A program made the position numbers and the translations under genes. Below, in pieces: positions 23,266-31,602 of a DNA stretch of 64,000 nucleotides. Numbering within the stretch: position 1 is the first letter of the stretch; each line of letters starts with the position of its first letter. The notes beneath the pieces were generated by a model, which made no database searches, was not told the origin of the DNA, and worked only from the letters and a program-made list of their open reading frames with translations. Origin of the DNA: Oscillibacter sp. (GTDB lineage: Bacteria; Bacillota; Clostridia; Oscillospirales; Oscillospiraceae); NCBI GenBank assembly GCA_003539495.1, contig DPPB01000020.1:62001-126000 (forward strand). Direction: 5' to 3'.

Positions 23266-24341
23266 AGCTCCTGCATGCGGCGGATCTGCATCTGGACAGC
23301 GCTTTTGCGGGTCTGCCGGAGGAGAAGGCGGCCCTCTGCCGCCAGGAGAGCCGGGATATCCTGCGCCGTATGGTGGATTGGGCCAACGACCATGAGGCCG
23401 ATGTGATGCTTTTGGCCGGAGACCTGTTTGACTCCGACCGGCTCTATAGCCAAACGGCCCGGACCTTGGCCCTGACCCTGGGGCGCTTCCGGGGCCGGAT
23501 CTTCCTGGCTCCCGGCAACCATGATTTTTACGCCCCCGGCAGCGGCTACAGCGCTGTAGAGTGGCCGGAGAATGTGCATATCTTCACCTCCCGGACGCCC
23601 CAAACCGTTCTCCTGCCGGAGTGGAACGCCTCAGTCACCGGGACAGCCTTCACTACCGCCGAGGAGTGGGAGCCCTTTGCAGGCGCGGCCTTTGCCGGCA
23701 GTGAGGCAGCCGTTCGCCTGGGTGTGGTGCATGGAGAGGTCACCCGGGGTGAGAGCAAATACCGGGCTATTTCCCCGGCGGAGATCGGGAAAACGGACCT
23801 GACCTACCTGGCCCTGGGCCACGTCCACCGCTATGGCGGCGTGCAGCGGGCCGGGACCACGGCCTATGCCTATCCCGGCTGCCTGCCCGGACGGGGCTTT
23901 GACGAGACCGGAGACAAGGGCTTCCTGTTCGGTGATGTGACGGCGGAGGGAGCGGACCTGGAATTCATCCCCTTTGCCCGGCGGCGCTATCAGAGCGTTG
24001 CGGCGGATGTCACGGATTGTGACCCGGCGGAGGCTGTCCGCCAGGCGCTGGAGGGCGATTGCGGGCAGGATATCTGCCGGGTGCTGCTTACCGGGGCCCG
24101 GCGGGCGGATTTTTCCATCCCGGCGCTGGAGGGGGAATTGGCCGGCCTGTGCGCTTCTCTTACCTTGACGGACGAGACATACCCGGAGGAGGACGTGTGG
24201 GCCCGCTGCGGGGAGGATTCCCTCCGTGGGCTGTTTCTGCAGGATCTGAGGGAGCAGTATGCTGCCGCCGACGAGGAGGGCAAGAAGCAGGTTCTCCGGG
24301 CGGCGCGCTTTGGCCTGGCGGCCCTGGATAACCGGGACTGA
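23262..24341 (+). CDS. SbcD/YhaO-like DNA repair metallophosphoesterase
   Basis: 359 residues. Phosphoesterase motifs are ADLHLDSAF, LLAGDLFDSD, PGNHDFY and LGHVHRY. It resembles Mre11/SbcD and YhaO of Bacillus. Those act with a large ATPase (SbcC or YhaN), but none is encoded next to it in this window. It overlaps the YbaK-type gene by four bases, so it is translated from the same message. Confidence 0.85.
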   Translation: MKLLHAADLHLDSAFAGLPEEKAALCRQESRDILRRMVDWANDHEADVMLLAGDLFDSDRLYSQTARTLALTLGRFRGRIFLAPGNHDFYAPGSGYSAVEWPENVHIFTSRTPQTVLLPEWNASVTGTAFTTAEEWEPFAGAAFAGSEAAVRLGVVHGEVTRGESKYRAISPAEIGKTDLTYLALGHVHRYGGVQRAGTTAYAYPGCLPGRGFDETGDKGFLFGDVTAEGADLEFIPFARRRYQSVAADVTDCDPAEAVRQALEGDCGQDICRVLLTGARRADFSIPALEGELAGLCASLTLTDETYPEEDVWARCGEDSLRGLFLQDLREQYAAADEEGKKQVLRAARFGLAALDNRD

Positions 24342-24396
24342 GATGGGCGGCAAACTCTGTGAGACTTTTGGACGAGCAGACTTATAGGAGGTGTAT

Positions 24397-25392
24397 ATGA
24401 AAAGAATTCTCATGATCGGCACCGGCGGCACCATCGCCTCGGAAATGACCCCGGATGGGTTGACGCCGGAGCTGAACACGGAGCAGCTGCTGGAGTTTAT
24501 TCCCGATATTGGCAAGCTCTGCCTGGTGGATTGCCTTCAGCTGTATAGCCTGGACAGCACCAATATCCGCCCCGAAAACTGGCTGGGCATAGTAGAGATC
24601 CTGCGCAAAAGCTACGATGCCTACGATGGCTTTGTCATCAGCCACGGCACCGATACCATGGCCTACACGGCGGCTGCCCTGAGCTATCTGGTCCAGGGCA
24701 GCGCCAAGCCCATTGTCCTTACCGGGGCCCAAAAGCCCATTTGGTTTGACGGTACGGACTCCAAGCGCAACCTGACGGATGCTTTTCTCTACGCCTGCCG
24801 GGGCTGCGGCGGCGTGCAGATCGTCTTTAACGGCAAGGTGATTCTGGGCACCCGGGCGCGAAAGACCTTTTCCAAAAGCTTTCAGGCCTTTTCCAGCGTC
24901 AACTATCCGGACCTGGCGGTGCTGCAGGATGAGCGGTTGCTCCAATATATCCGCACGGAGAGCCTGCCTCGGCCTGTTTTTTATGACAAGCTGTGCGAAA
25001 ATGTGGGCCTGCTGAAGCTGATCCCCGGCACCAGGCGGGAGCTGGTGGATTTTATGATGGAGCGCTACGACGGCATCGTGGTGGAGAGCTTCGGCGTGGG
25101 CGGCTTGCCGGAGTATCCCGGGGAGGAGTTTTACCCGCTGGTGCAGCGGGCGGTGGAGCGGGGCAAGATCGTAGTGATGACTACCCAGGTACCCAACGAG
25201 GGCAGCGACCTGTCCGTGTACCATGTGGGCGGCCACCTGAAAAACACCCTGCACCTGCTGGAGGCCTTTGACATGACCACCGAGGCCGCTGTGTGCAAGC
25301 TCATGTGGATTCTGGGTCAGACCAAGGAATTTGAACAGGTGCGGGAGCTGTTTAACCGCCCTGTGGCGTGGGACATCCTTACCGTGGGCTGA
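24397..25392 (+). CDS. ansA: L-asparaginase, type I (cytoplasmic)
   Basis: 331 residues from the ATG at 24397, five bases after AGGAGG. The catalytic Thr of the first triad lies in IGTGGTIASE, and the second Thr in SHGTDTMAYTA, followed by a Lys in the GAQKP loop. There is no signal peptide, which fits the cytoplasmic AnsA type that turns asparagine into aspartate and ammonia. Confidence 0.9.
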   Translation: MKRILMIGTGGTIASEMTPDGLTPELNTEQLLEFIPDIGKLCLVDCLQLYSLDSTNIRPENWLGIVEILRKSYDAYDGFVISHGTDTMAYTAAALSYLVQGSAKPIVLTGAQKPIWFDGTDSKRNLTDAFLYACRGCGGVQIVFNGKVILGTRARKTFSKSFQAFSSVNYPDLAVLQDERLLQYIRTESLPRPVFYDKLCENVGLLKLIPGTRRELVDFMMERYDGIVVESFGVGGLPEYPGEEFYPLVQRAVERGKIVVMTTQVPNEGSDLSVYHVGGHLKNTLHLLEAFDMTTEAAVCKLMWILGQTKEFEQVRELFNRPVAWDILTVG

Positions 25393-25435
25393 TACACGGG
25401 CCTGCAGACGTTGGATACCCGGCCTGTCTGCGGGC

Positions 25436-25464
25436 TTGACAATCCGCCCCCCGCACGATACAAT
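25436..25464 (+). promoter_or_regulatory. Promoter of proS
   Basis: A consensus TTGACA (25436-25441) and TACAAT (25459-25464) are exactly 17 bases apart. Transcription should start near 25471, leaving no room for a T-box leader. Confidence 0.85.
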
Positions 25465-25523
25465 ACTAATTTAGGATAATTTAATTCGGAAACCATTCTG
25501 AAGAAAAAGTTAGGAGAAACATC

Positions 25524-26963
25524 ATGGCTAAAGACCAGAGAAATGTGGAAGCCATCACCCCCATGGAGGTGGACTTCGCCAAGTGGTACACCGATATTTG
25601 TCTAAAAGCGGAGCTGGTGGATTACGCCTCCGTCAAGGGCTTTATGATCCTGCGGCCCTATGGCTATGCCATTTGGGAGAATATTCAGCGCATCATGGAC
25701 GGGATGTTCAAAAAAACCGGCCATGTGAATGTGGCCATGCCCGTGCTGATCCCCGAGAGCCTGCTGAAAAAGGAGGGGGAGCTGGTGCAGGGCTTTGCCC
25801 CGGAGGTGGCCTGGGTCACCCACGGCGGCAGCGAGAAGCTGGAGGAGCGTCTGGCCTTCCGGCCCACCTCTGAGACTATGTTCTGCGACCACTGGCACAA
25901 TGTACTGCAGAGCTACCGGGAGCTGCCCATGCTCTATAACCAGTGGTGCTCCGTCATCCGGTGGGAAAAGACCACCCGTCCCTTCCTGCGCTCCCGTGAG
26001 TTCTGGTGGCAGGAGGGCCACACCATCCACGAGACCGCTCAGGAGGCCATTGCCGAGACAGAGCAGCAGCTGAACTGCTACGCCGATTTCTGCCGGGATG
26101 CCCTGGCTATGCCCGTGGTAAAGGGCCGCAAGACCGATAAGGAAAAGTTCGCCGGGGCCGAGGCGACCTACACCATTGAGGCCATGATGAAGGACCACAA
26201 GGCCCTTCAATCCGGCACCAGCCACTATTTTGGCGACAAGTTCTCCCGGGCCTACGATGTGACCTTTACGGGTCGGGACAATAAGCTGCAGTACCCCTTC
26301 CAGACCTCCTGGGGTGCCACCACCCGTCTCATCGGTGCCTGCATCATGACCCATTCGGACAACAACGGCCTGGTTCTGCCTCCGGCCATCGCACCTATCC
26401 AGGTCATCGTGCTGCCCATCGCCCAGCACAAGGCCGGCGTGCTGGATGCCGCCGCCCAGCTGCGGGATCGGCTGGAGAAGCTGGGTCTGCGGGTGAAAAT
26501 GGATGATAGTGAGCAGTCCCCCGGCTGGAAGTTTGCCCAGTATGAGATGAAGGGCGTGCCCCTGCGTGTGGAGATCGGCCCCAAGGATATGGAAAAGCAG
26601 CAGTGCTGCATCGCCCGCCGTGACACCGGCGAAAAGACCTTCGTGCCCCTGTCCGACCTGGAGAGCGCCGTGCAGTCCCTGCTGCAGGAGGTTCACCACA
26701 ACCTCTATGCTATGGCCGAGAAGAATCTGGAGGACAACACCTTCGACTTCACCACCTGGGAGGAGGTCAAGGAGATGGCCCAGGGCAAGGGCGGCTTTGC
26801 CCGCACCAAGTGGTGCGGCAGCCTGGAGTGCGAGCTGGCCATGAAGGAAAAGGCCGGGGTTTCCAGCCGCTGTATGCCGCTCAAGCAGTCCGGCACCACC
26901 GGCAAATGTCCCGTATGCGGCAAGGAATGCACCACGGACATTTATTGGGGCGTGGCGTATTAA
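25524..26963 (+). CDS. proS: Prolyl-tRNA synthetase, archaeal/eukaryotic-like short type
   Basis: 479 residues. Class II motifs include RPTSETM, the motif 2 region IRWEKTTRPFLRSREFWWQE and the motif 3 region. The inserted editing domain (INS) of standard bacterial ProRS is absent. The C-terminal extension contains a zinc-binding set of Cys (SLECELAM, SSRCMPL, CPVCGKEC). This type depends on separate deacylases for proofreading, and a YbaK-type gene lies just upstream. Confidence 0.95.
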   Translation: MAKDQRNVEAITPMEVDFAKWYTDICLKAELVDYASVKGFMILRPYGYAIWENIQRIMDGMFKKTGHVNVAMPVLIPESLLKKEGELVQGFAPEVAWVTHGGSEKLEERLAFRPTSETMFCDHWHNVLQSYRELPMLYNQWCSVIRWEKTTRPFLRSREFWWQEGHTIHETAQEAIAETEQQLNCYADFCRDALAMPVVKGRKTDKEKFAGAEATYTIEAMMKDHKALQSGTSHYFGDKFSRAYDVTFTGRDNKLQYPFQTSWGATTRLIGACIMTHSDNNGLVLPPAIAPIQVIVLPIAQHKAGVLDAAAQLRDRLEKLGLRVKMDDSEQSPGWKFAQYEMKGVPLRVEIGPKDMEKQQCCIARRDTGEKTFVPLSDLESAVQSLLQEVHHNLYAMAEKNLEDNTFDFTTWEEVKEMAQGKGGFARTKWCGSLECELAMKEKAGVSSRCMPLKQSGTTGKCPVCGKECTTDIYWGVAY

Positions 26964-26970
26964 GACACCT

Positions 26971-27017
26971 GGCGAAAAATCTTCGATTTTTCTGCCAAAA
27001 GGCTTGCAGCCTGCTGC
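26971..27017 (+). repeat. Dispersed intergenic repeat, copy 3
   Basis: Shares the signature CTTCGATTTTTCTGCCAAAA with the copy at 10852, followed by GGCTTGCAGCC. It begins seven bases after the proS stop. Confidence 0.65.
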
Positions 27018-27030
27018 CAAATTACAGCTT

Positions 27031-27126
27031 TGTCATTCCGAGGAGGCGAAGCGGCCGTGGGCATCCGCTCTTTCTCCGGAGGGATACGGATTGCCGCACC
27101 GGTGTGCGCACTGGCTCGCAATGACA
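27031..27126. repeat. Palindromic intergenic repeat with TGTCATT / AATGACA ends
   Basis: The 96-base segment starts with TGTCATTCCGAGG and ends with GCTCGCAATGACA, imperfect inverted termini. Elements with TGTCATTGCGAG ends are widespread in bacterial intergenic DNA and behave like small non-autonomous mobile repeats. Only one copy is in the window. Confidence 0.6.
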
Positions 27127-27145
27127 TTGTATTTCAACAACAAGC

Positions 27146-27184
27146 AAGACCGGCGCGGAGGATTTTCCGCGCCGGTCTTTTTGG
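27146..27184 (+). terminator. Strong terminator downstream of proS
   Basis: A 14-bp stem (27146-27159 with 27166-27179) is followed by TTTTT. Confidence 0.85.
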
Positions 27185-27243
27185 GCAGGGTTGAGGAAGA
27201 AGCCTGCCGGTTGCTCCTTTAAGGACGAGGAACAATTCAAGAA

Positions 27244-27273
27244 TACACCAGATATAGTGTAAAGTCAATACAC
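27244..27273. promoter_or_regulatory. Operator-like alternating repeats upstream of the XRE gene
   Basis: TACAC (27244-27248), GTGTA (27257-27261) and TACAC (27269-27273) form two overlapping palindromes about one helical turn apart, a layout suited to a small Cro-like regulator acting on its own promoter. Confidence 0.45.
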
Positions 27274-27325
27274 TTATTATGATGTATGAAATAATAAGCC
27301 ATAACACAGGAAAGGAAAGTGTGCT

Positions 27326-27547
27326 ATGGCGGCATATATGGAAATTTTGCAGGGACTGCGAGAGGACAGCGACCTGACCCAGGCGCAGGTGGCGGCGGCG
27401 CTGGGGACTACGCAGCAGGTGTATGCCCGGTATGAAAAGGGCGTAAACGAGCTGCCGCTGCGGCATTTGCGGGCGCTGTGCCTGCTGTATGGAGTCAGCG
27501 CGGACTACATTTTGGACCTGCCGGAGGGGCTGAAGCGCCCTCGGTAA
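27326..27547 (+). CDS. XRE-family helix-turn-helix regulator
   Basis: 73 residues, one domain. The classical Cro/C1 helix-turn-helix is seen at LTQAQVAAALGTTQQVYARYEKG, ending with YGVSADYILDLP. There is no partner gene beside it, being placed between proS and the ribosomal operon. Palindromic repeats upstream suggest autoregulation. Its targets cannot be told. Confidence 0.88.
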   Translation: MAAYMEILQGLREDSDLTQAQVAAALGTTQQVYARYEKGVNELPLRHLRALCLLYGVSADYILDLPEGLKRPR

Positions 27548-27607
27548 AAATTTCGGCACACCTCACGAAAATATTTCTGAATTTTATAAAAATAAGAGAA
27601 AATCCCC

Positions 27608-27636
27608 TTGACAAAAAGGGGCTTTTCCTATATTAT
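27608..27636 (+). promoter_or_regulatory. Main promoter of the S10-spc-alpha operon
   Basis: A perfect TTGACA (27608-27613) and TATTAT (27631-27636) are 17 bases apart. It is the strongest-looking promoter near the ribosomal genes, and transcription should start close to 27643. Confidence 0.85.
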
Positions 27637-27642
27637 AAGCAG

Positions 27643-27934
27643 GTACGCGTATCGTGGGTGCTGCACACCCGGGAGCGTTTACAAATGCGATGAACCGGGA
27701 GATTGCTCCGCAAGGAGGTAACTTCCGGGGAGTATGTCCGATAATCGGGCGGCTGAGAAGAACCTCTACGCCAGCGTAGATCGCTGTGCCAGAGTGACAC
27801 CGGCCGGAGTTCGTGCCGGTGTTTCTTATGAGTCGGAATGATACGCACGGGTAAGCGTATAGATATTCTTCTCGCCGTACGGAACGCGGCCCTCGCAAAA
27901 CAAAAACCGTACGAAAAATGGAGGAACAAACCAA
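27643..27934 (+). promoter_or_regulatory. Long structured leader of the S10 operon
   Basis: About 290 untranslated bases precede rpsJ. GCGTATC near 27648 can pair with GATACGC near 27839, closing a multi-branched structure. Inside are GGGTGCTGCACACCC (a small hairpin) and ACACCGGC/GCCGGTGT around 27808-27832, the latter followed by TTTCTTA. The layout suggests a ribosomal-protein-binding or attenuator leader. I cannot assign it to a known family. Confidence 0.55.
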
Positions 27935-28243
27935 ATGGCAAAAGAAATGATCCGCATTCGCCTGAAGGCCTATGACCACCAGGTCATCGACCAGTCCGCA
28001 GAGAAGATCGTGGAGACCGCCAAGCGCAACGGCGCTACCGTGTCCGGCCCCATCCCTCTGCCCACCAAGAAGGAGATCGTCACCATCCTGCGCGCTACCC
28101 ACAAGTATAAGGACAGCCGTGAGCAGTTCGAGCGCCGCACCCATAAGAGACTGATCGACATCACCAATTCCAACCCCAAGACCGTGGAGGCCCTGATGTC
28201 TCTGGACCTGCCGGCCGGTGTGGAAATCGAGATCAAGCTGTAA
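27935..28243 (+). CDS. rpsJ: 30S ribosomal protein S10 (NusE)
   Basis: 102 residues, exactly the usual length, with [20 protein letters not shown] at the start. It is part of the 30S head and also acts in transcription antitermination with NusB. It is the first gene of the ribosomal operon, behind GGAGG, and is separated from rplC by an unusual 191-base structured gap. Confidence 0.98.
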   Translation: MAKEMIRIRLKAYDHQVIDQSAEKIVETAKRNGATVSGPIPLPTKKEIVTILRATHKYKDSREQFERRTHKRLIDITNSNPKTVEALMSLDLPAGVEIEIKL

Positions 28244-28250
28244 TTATACA

Positions 28251-28425
28251 TTATATAATATAGCCCATCTCACCCCTGACCCTGCGCCAAAGGGCGCACC
28301 ATTATCAACATTGCTTGCAAGACCATCGTCCGTCGACTTGCGTGAGACGGACGGGGTTAAGTCGGCAGAGCAAGCGGCCCGTACCCAATGCAGGCTGAAC
28401 TATGCCGACCAATAACCTTTAAGGA
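28251..28425 (+). promoter_or_regulatory. Structured RNA segment between rpsJ and rplC
   Basis: Three hairpins are evident in the gap. TGCGCC/GGCGCA lies at 28283-28288 and 28293-28298, CGTCCGTC/GACGGACG at 28327-28334 and 28346-28353, and GTCGGCA/TGCCGAC at 28361-28367 and 28403-28409. No promoter or gene is seen. Gaps between ribosomal genes are normally a few bases, so this is probably a regulatory or processing element acting on rplC and the genes after it. Confidence 0.55.
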
Positions 28426-28434
28426 GGATCATAC

Positions 28435-29154
28435 ATGAAAGCAATCATCGGCAAGAAAGTTGGCATGTCTCAGATCTTCGATGAAAACGGCAAGGTCATT
28501 CCCGTCACTGTTATCGAGGCGGGCCCCTGCACCGTCATTCAGAAGAAGACTTCCGAGAAGGAAGGCTATGAGTCTGTCCAGCTGGGCTTTGAGGATGTTC
28601 CCGAGCGGAAGCTGACCAAGCCCGAAATGGGCCACCTGAACAAGGCTGGCGTGGCCCCCAAGAAGTACCTGCGCGAGTTCAACCTGGAAAACGCCTCCGA
28701 GCTGAATATCGGCGACATCATCAAGGCTGATACCTTTGCAGAGGGTGACTTCGTTGACGTCACCGGCACCAGCAAGGGCCACGGCTACCAGGGCCCCATC
28801 AAGCGCCACGGCGCACAGCGCACCCCCATGAGCCACGGCGGCGGCCCCGTCCATCGTCATGCCGGCTCCATGGGCTCCACCACCGATCCCAGCCGCATCT
28901 TCAAGGGCCACATCGGCGCCGGTCAGATGGGCTGCGATACCGTCACCGTTCAGAATCTGGATGTGGTGAAGGTGGACGCTGAGCTGAATCTCATTGCTGT
29001 GCGCGGTGCCGTGCCCGGCCCCAAGGGCGGCCTGGTCCTCATCAAGAGCACCGTCAAGACCCACCGCGTCAAGAACGTGGAGGCCGGTATCAGCAACAAC
29101 CCGCAGAAGGCTTCCGGCCGCAATCCCCAGAAGGCCTCTGCGCGTAATAAGTAA
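28435..29154 (+). CDS. rplC: 50S ribosomal protein L3 with a repetitive tail
   Basis: 239 residues, some thirty more than usual. The body is typical, with GKKVGMSQIFDE at the start and GHGYQGPIKRHG in the middle, the loop near the peptidyl-transferase centre. The extra C-terminal tail contains NPQKASGR and NPQKASAR in tandem. It is basic and likely disordered. Start follows AAGGAGG. Confidence 0.97.
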   Translation: MKAIIGKKVGMSQIFDENGKVIPVTVIEAGPCTVIQKKTSEKEGYESVQLGFEDVPERKLTKPEMGHLNKAGVAPKKYLREFNLENASELNIGDIIKADTFAEGDFVDVTGTSKGHGYQGPIKRHGAQRTPMSHGGGPVHRHAGSMGSTTDPSRIFKGHIGAGQMGCDTVTVQNLDVVKVDAELNLIAVRGAVPGPKGGLVLIKSTVKTHRVKNVEAGISNNPQKASGRNPQKASARNK

Positions 29155-29173
29155 GGAAAGGAGTGCTTGAACA

Positions 29174-29797
29174 ATGCCTACTATCAAAGTTTTGAACATG
29201 GCCGGCGCAGAAGTCGGTACCGTGGAGCTGAAGGACAGCATCTTTGGCATCGAGCCCAATGAGTGCGTCGTTCACGAAGTGGTGAAAAATCACCTGGCAA
29301 ACTGCAGACAGGGTACCCAGAGCGCTCTGACCCGTGCTGAAGTTTCCGGCGGCGGCAAGAAGCCCTGGCGTCAGAAGGGCACCGGTCACGCCCGTCAGGG
29401 CAGCACCCGTGCGCCCCAATGGACCCACGGCGGCATCGTGTTTGCCCCCAAGCCCCGCAGCTATTCTTATGTCCTGAATAAGAAGGTCAAGAGATTGGCT
29501 ATGAAGTCTGCTCTGTCCGCCAAGGCGGCCGCAGGCGAGATCATCGTGGTGGATTCCATCAAGATGGACGCTATCAAGACCAAGGACTTCCGCACCTTCC
29601 TGGGCGCCGTCAAGGCGGAGGGCAAGGCTCTGGTGGTCACTCCTGCCAAGGATGAGATCATCGTTAAGTCCGCCCGCAACATCCCCGGCGTTGAGACCGC
29701 CATGGCCAACCTGATCAATGTCTATGACATTCTCAAGGCCAAGTACCTGGTCATCGACAAGGAAGCCCTCGCAGTAATCGAGGAGGTGTTCGCATAA
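29174..29797 (+). CDS. rplD: 50S ribosomal protein L4
   Basis: 207 residues with the conserved loop GGGKKPWRQKGTGHARQGS that lines the exit tunnel. L4 is the regulator of the S10 operon in gamma-proteobacteria. Whether it binds the long leader here is open. Its stop overlaps the rplW start by one base. Confidence 0.98.
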   Translation: MPTIKVLNMAGAEVGTVELKDSIFGIEPNECVVHEVVKNHLANCRQGTQSALTRAEVSGGGKKPWRQKGTGHARQGSTRAPQWTHGGIVFAPKPRSYSYVLNKKVKRLAMKSALSAKAAAGEIIVVDSIKMDAIKTKDFRTFLGAVKAEGKALVVTPAKDEIIVKSARNIPGVETAMANLINVYDILKAKYLVIDKEALAVIEEVFA

Positions 29798-30093
29798 TGG
29801 CTAACGTATACGACATCATTATTCGTCCCATCATCACCGAGCGCTCTATGGCTGCTACCGGCGAGAAGAAGTACGTCTTCGAGGTAGCTCCCACCGCCGG
29901 CAAGATCGAGATCAAGAACGCCGTGGAGGAGATCTTCGGCGTGAAGGTGGCAAAGGTCAACACCATCAACTACGATGGCAAGGCTAAGCGCCTGGGCGCC
30001 GGCCGTCCCGGCAAGCGCAAGAGCTGGAAGAAAGCCTATGTCCAGCTGACCCAGGATTCCAAGACCATCGAGTTCTTCGAAGGCATGGTCTGA
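29797..30093 (+). CDS. rplW: 50S ribosomal protein L23
   Basis: 98 residues, normal size. It starts with IIRPIITERSM, typical of the protein that sits at the tunnel exit and docks trigger factor and SRP. The start codon overlaps the rplD stop, so the two are translationally coupled. Confidence 0.97.
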   Translation: MANVYDIIIRPIITERSMAATGEKKYVFEVAPTAGKIEIKNAVEEIFGVKVAKVNTINYDGKAKRLGAGRPGKRKSWKKAYVQLTQDSKTIEFFEGMV

Positions 30094-30113
30094 TAACGGA
30101 AGGAGTGTAAAGA

Positions 30114-30950
30114 ATGTCTATTAAAACCTTTAAGCCGACCACACCCTCCCGCAGACACATGACTGTCAACGGCTTTGACGGCATCAACAAGCATGCCAAG
30201 CCCGAGGCAAGCCTGACTGAGGTTCTGAAGAAGAATGCTGGTCGCAACAGCTATGGCCGTATCACCGTCCGTCATCGCGGCGGCGGCGAGAAGCGCAAGT
30301 ATCGTGTCATCGACTTCAAGCGCGACAAGATGGATATGGAAGCCACTGTCCTGCAGCTGGAGTACGATCCCAACCGCAGCGCCAACATCGCGCTGGTGCA
30401 GTATGAGGATGGCGAGAAGCGTTACATCATCGCTCCCGTGGGCCTGAAGGCCGGGGACAAGGTCCTCTCCTCCGCCGCAGCCGACATCAAGCCCGGCAAC
30501 TGCCTGCCCATCGCCAACATCCCCGTGGGTACCGTTATCCACAACATCGAGATGCATCCCGGCCGCGGCGCCCAGCTGGTCCGCTCCGCCGGTGCCTATG
30601 CCCAGCTGATGGCTAAGGAGGGCGACAACGCCCAGATCCGTATGCCCTCCGGCGAGGTGCGCATCATCCGCACCAACTGCACCGCCTGCATCGGTCAGGT
30701 GGGCAACCTGGAGCATGAGAATGTGCAGATCGGTAAGGCCGGCCGCAAGCGCCACATGGGTTGGCGTCCCACCGTCCGCGGTTCTGTTATGAACCCCTGC
30801 GACCACCCCCACGGCGGTGGTGAAGGTAAGTCCCCTGTTGGCCGTCCCGGCCCTGTCACTCCTTGGGGCAAGCCTGCTATGGGTTACAAGACCCGCAAGA
30901 AGAAGAACCCCACCGACAAGTTCATTGTCAAGCGTCGTAATGTGAAGTAA
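30114..30950 (+). CDS. rplB: 50S ribosomal protein L2
   Basis: 278 residues. The C-terminal [19 protein letters not shown] holds the conserved His next to the peptidyl-transferase centre. It is required for subunit joining. It is preceded by GGAGTG and sits in the standard position between L23 and S19. Confidence 0.98.
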   Translation: MSIKTFKPTTPSRRHMTVNGFDGINKHAKPEASLTEVLKKNAGRNSYGRITVRHRGGGEKRKYRVIDFKRDKMDMEATVLQLEYDPNRSANIALVQYEDGEKRYIIAPVGLKAGDKVLSSAAADIKPGNCLPIANIPVGTVIHNIEMHPGRGAQLVRSAGAYAQLMAKEGDNAQIRMPSGEVRIIRTNCTACIGQVGNLEHENVQIGKAGRKRHMGWRPTVRGSVMNPCDHPHGGGEGKSPVGRPGPVTPWGKPAMGYKTRKKKNPTDKFIVKRRNVK

Positions 30951-30965
30951 GGGAGGCAAGAGAAT

Positions 30966-31229
30966 ATGAGCAGATCTATTAAAAAAGGCCCGTATGTTGC
31001 CCCGGAGCTTCTCAAGCGGGTTGAAGAAATGAATGCAAAGGGTGAGAAGAATGTGCTGAAGACCTGGAGCCGCAGCTCCACCATCTTCCCTGCATTCGTG
31101 GGTCACACCATTGCCGTGCATGACGGCCGCCGCCATGTGCCCGTATATATCCAGGAGGATATGGTGGGTCACAAGCTGGGCGAGTTCGCTCCCACCCGCA
31201 CGTTCCGCGGCCACGCGAAGTCTAAGTAA
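30966..31229 (+). CDS. rpsS: 30S ribosomal protein S19
   Basis: 87 residues, a little shorter than the common 92. [11 protein letters not shown] at the start and [19 protein letters not shown] in the middle are family signatures. It lies in the 30S head near S13 and contacts tRNA and the subunit bridge. Confidence 0.98.
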   Translation: MSRSIKKGPYVAPELLKRVEEMNAKGEKNVLKTWSRSSTIFPAFVGHTIAVHDGRRHVPVYIQEDMVGHKLGEFAPTRTFRGHAKSK

Positions 31230-31249
31230 GAAGGAGGATGCAGAATACA

Positions 31250-31585
31250 ATGGAAGCTAAAGCTTATTTGAGATATGTCCGCATCTCTCCCCGCAAGGTC
31301 CAGATCGTGTGCGATCTGATCCGCGGCAAGGATGCCAAGACGGCCATGGCCATTCTGATGCAGACCCCCAAGGCGGCCTCCGAGCCCCTGGTGAAGCTGC
31401 TCAAGAGCGCCTGCGCCAACGCAGAGAACAACTTCAACATGGATCCTGAAAAGCTGGTGGTCACCCAGGTGTTCGCCACGCCCGGCCCCATTCTCAAGAG
31501 AATGATGCCCCGGGCCCAGGGCCGTGCTTATCGCATCAACAAGAGAACCTCTCATGTGACGCTGGCCGTCGCTGAGAAAGAGTAA
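31250..31585 (+). CDS. rplV: 50S ribosomal protein L22
   Basis: 111 residues from the ATG at 31250. An in-frame ATG at 31238 is part of the ribosome site AAGGAGGATG and cannot be used. [20 protein letters not shown] at the start and [20 protein letters not shown] at the end, the beta-hairpin that reaches into the exit tunnel, identify it. Confidence 0.97.
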   Translation: MEAKAYLRYVRISPRKVQIVCDLIRGKDAKTAMAILMQTPKAASEPLVKLLKSACANAENNFNMDPEKLVVTQVFATPGPILKRMMPRAQGRAYRINKRTSHVTLAVAEKE

Positions 31586-31602
31586 GGGAGGGAGACAGTT
31601 TT

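Noticed and set aside
25380..25523. T-box leader upstream of proS
   Set aside because: The consensus promoter at 25436-25464 leaves a leader of only about 50 bases, too short for a T-box. None was seen before argS either.
25602..27020. 472-residue minus-strand frame opposite proS
   Set aside because: Shadow of ProRS, without a start signal.
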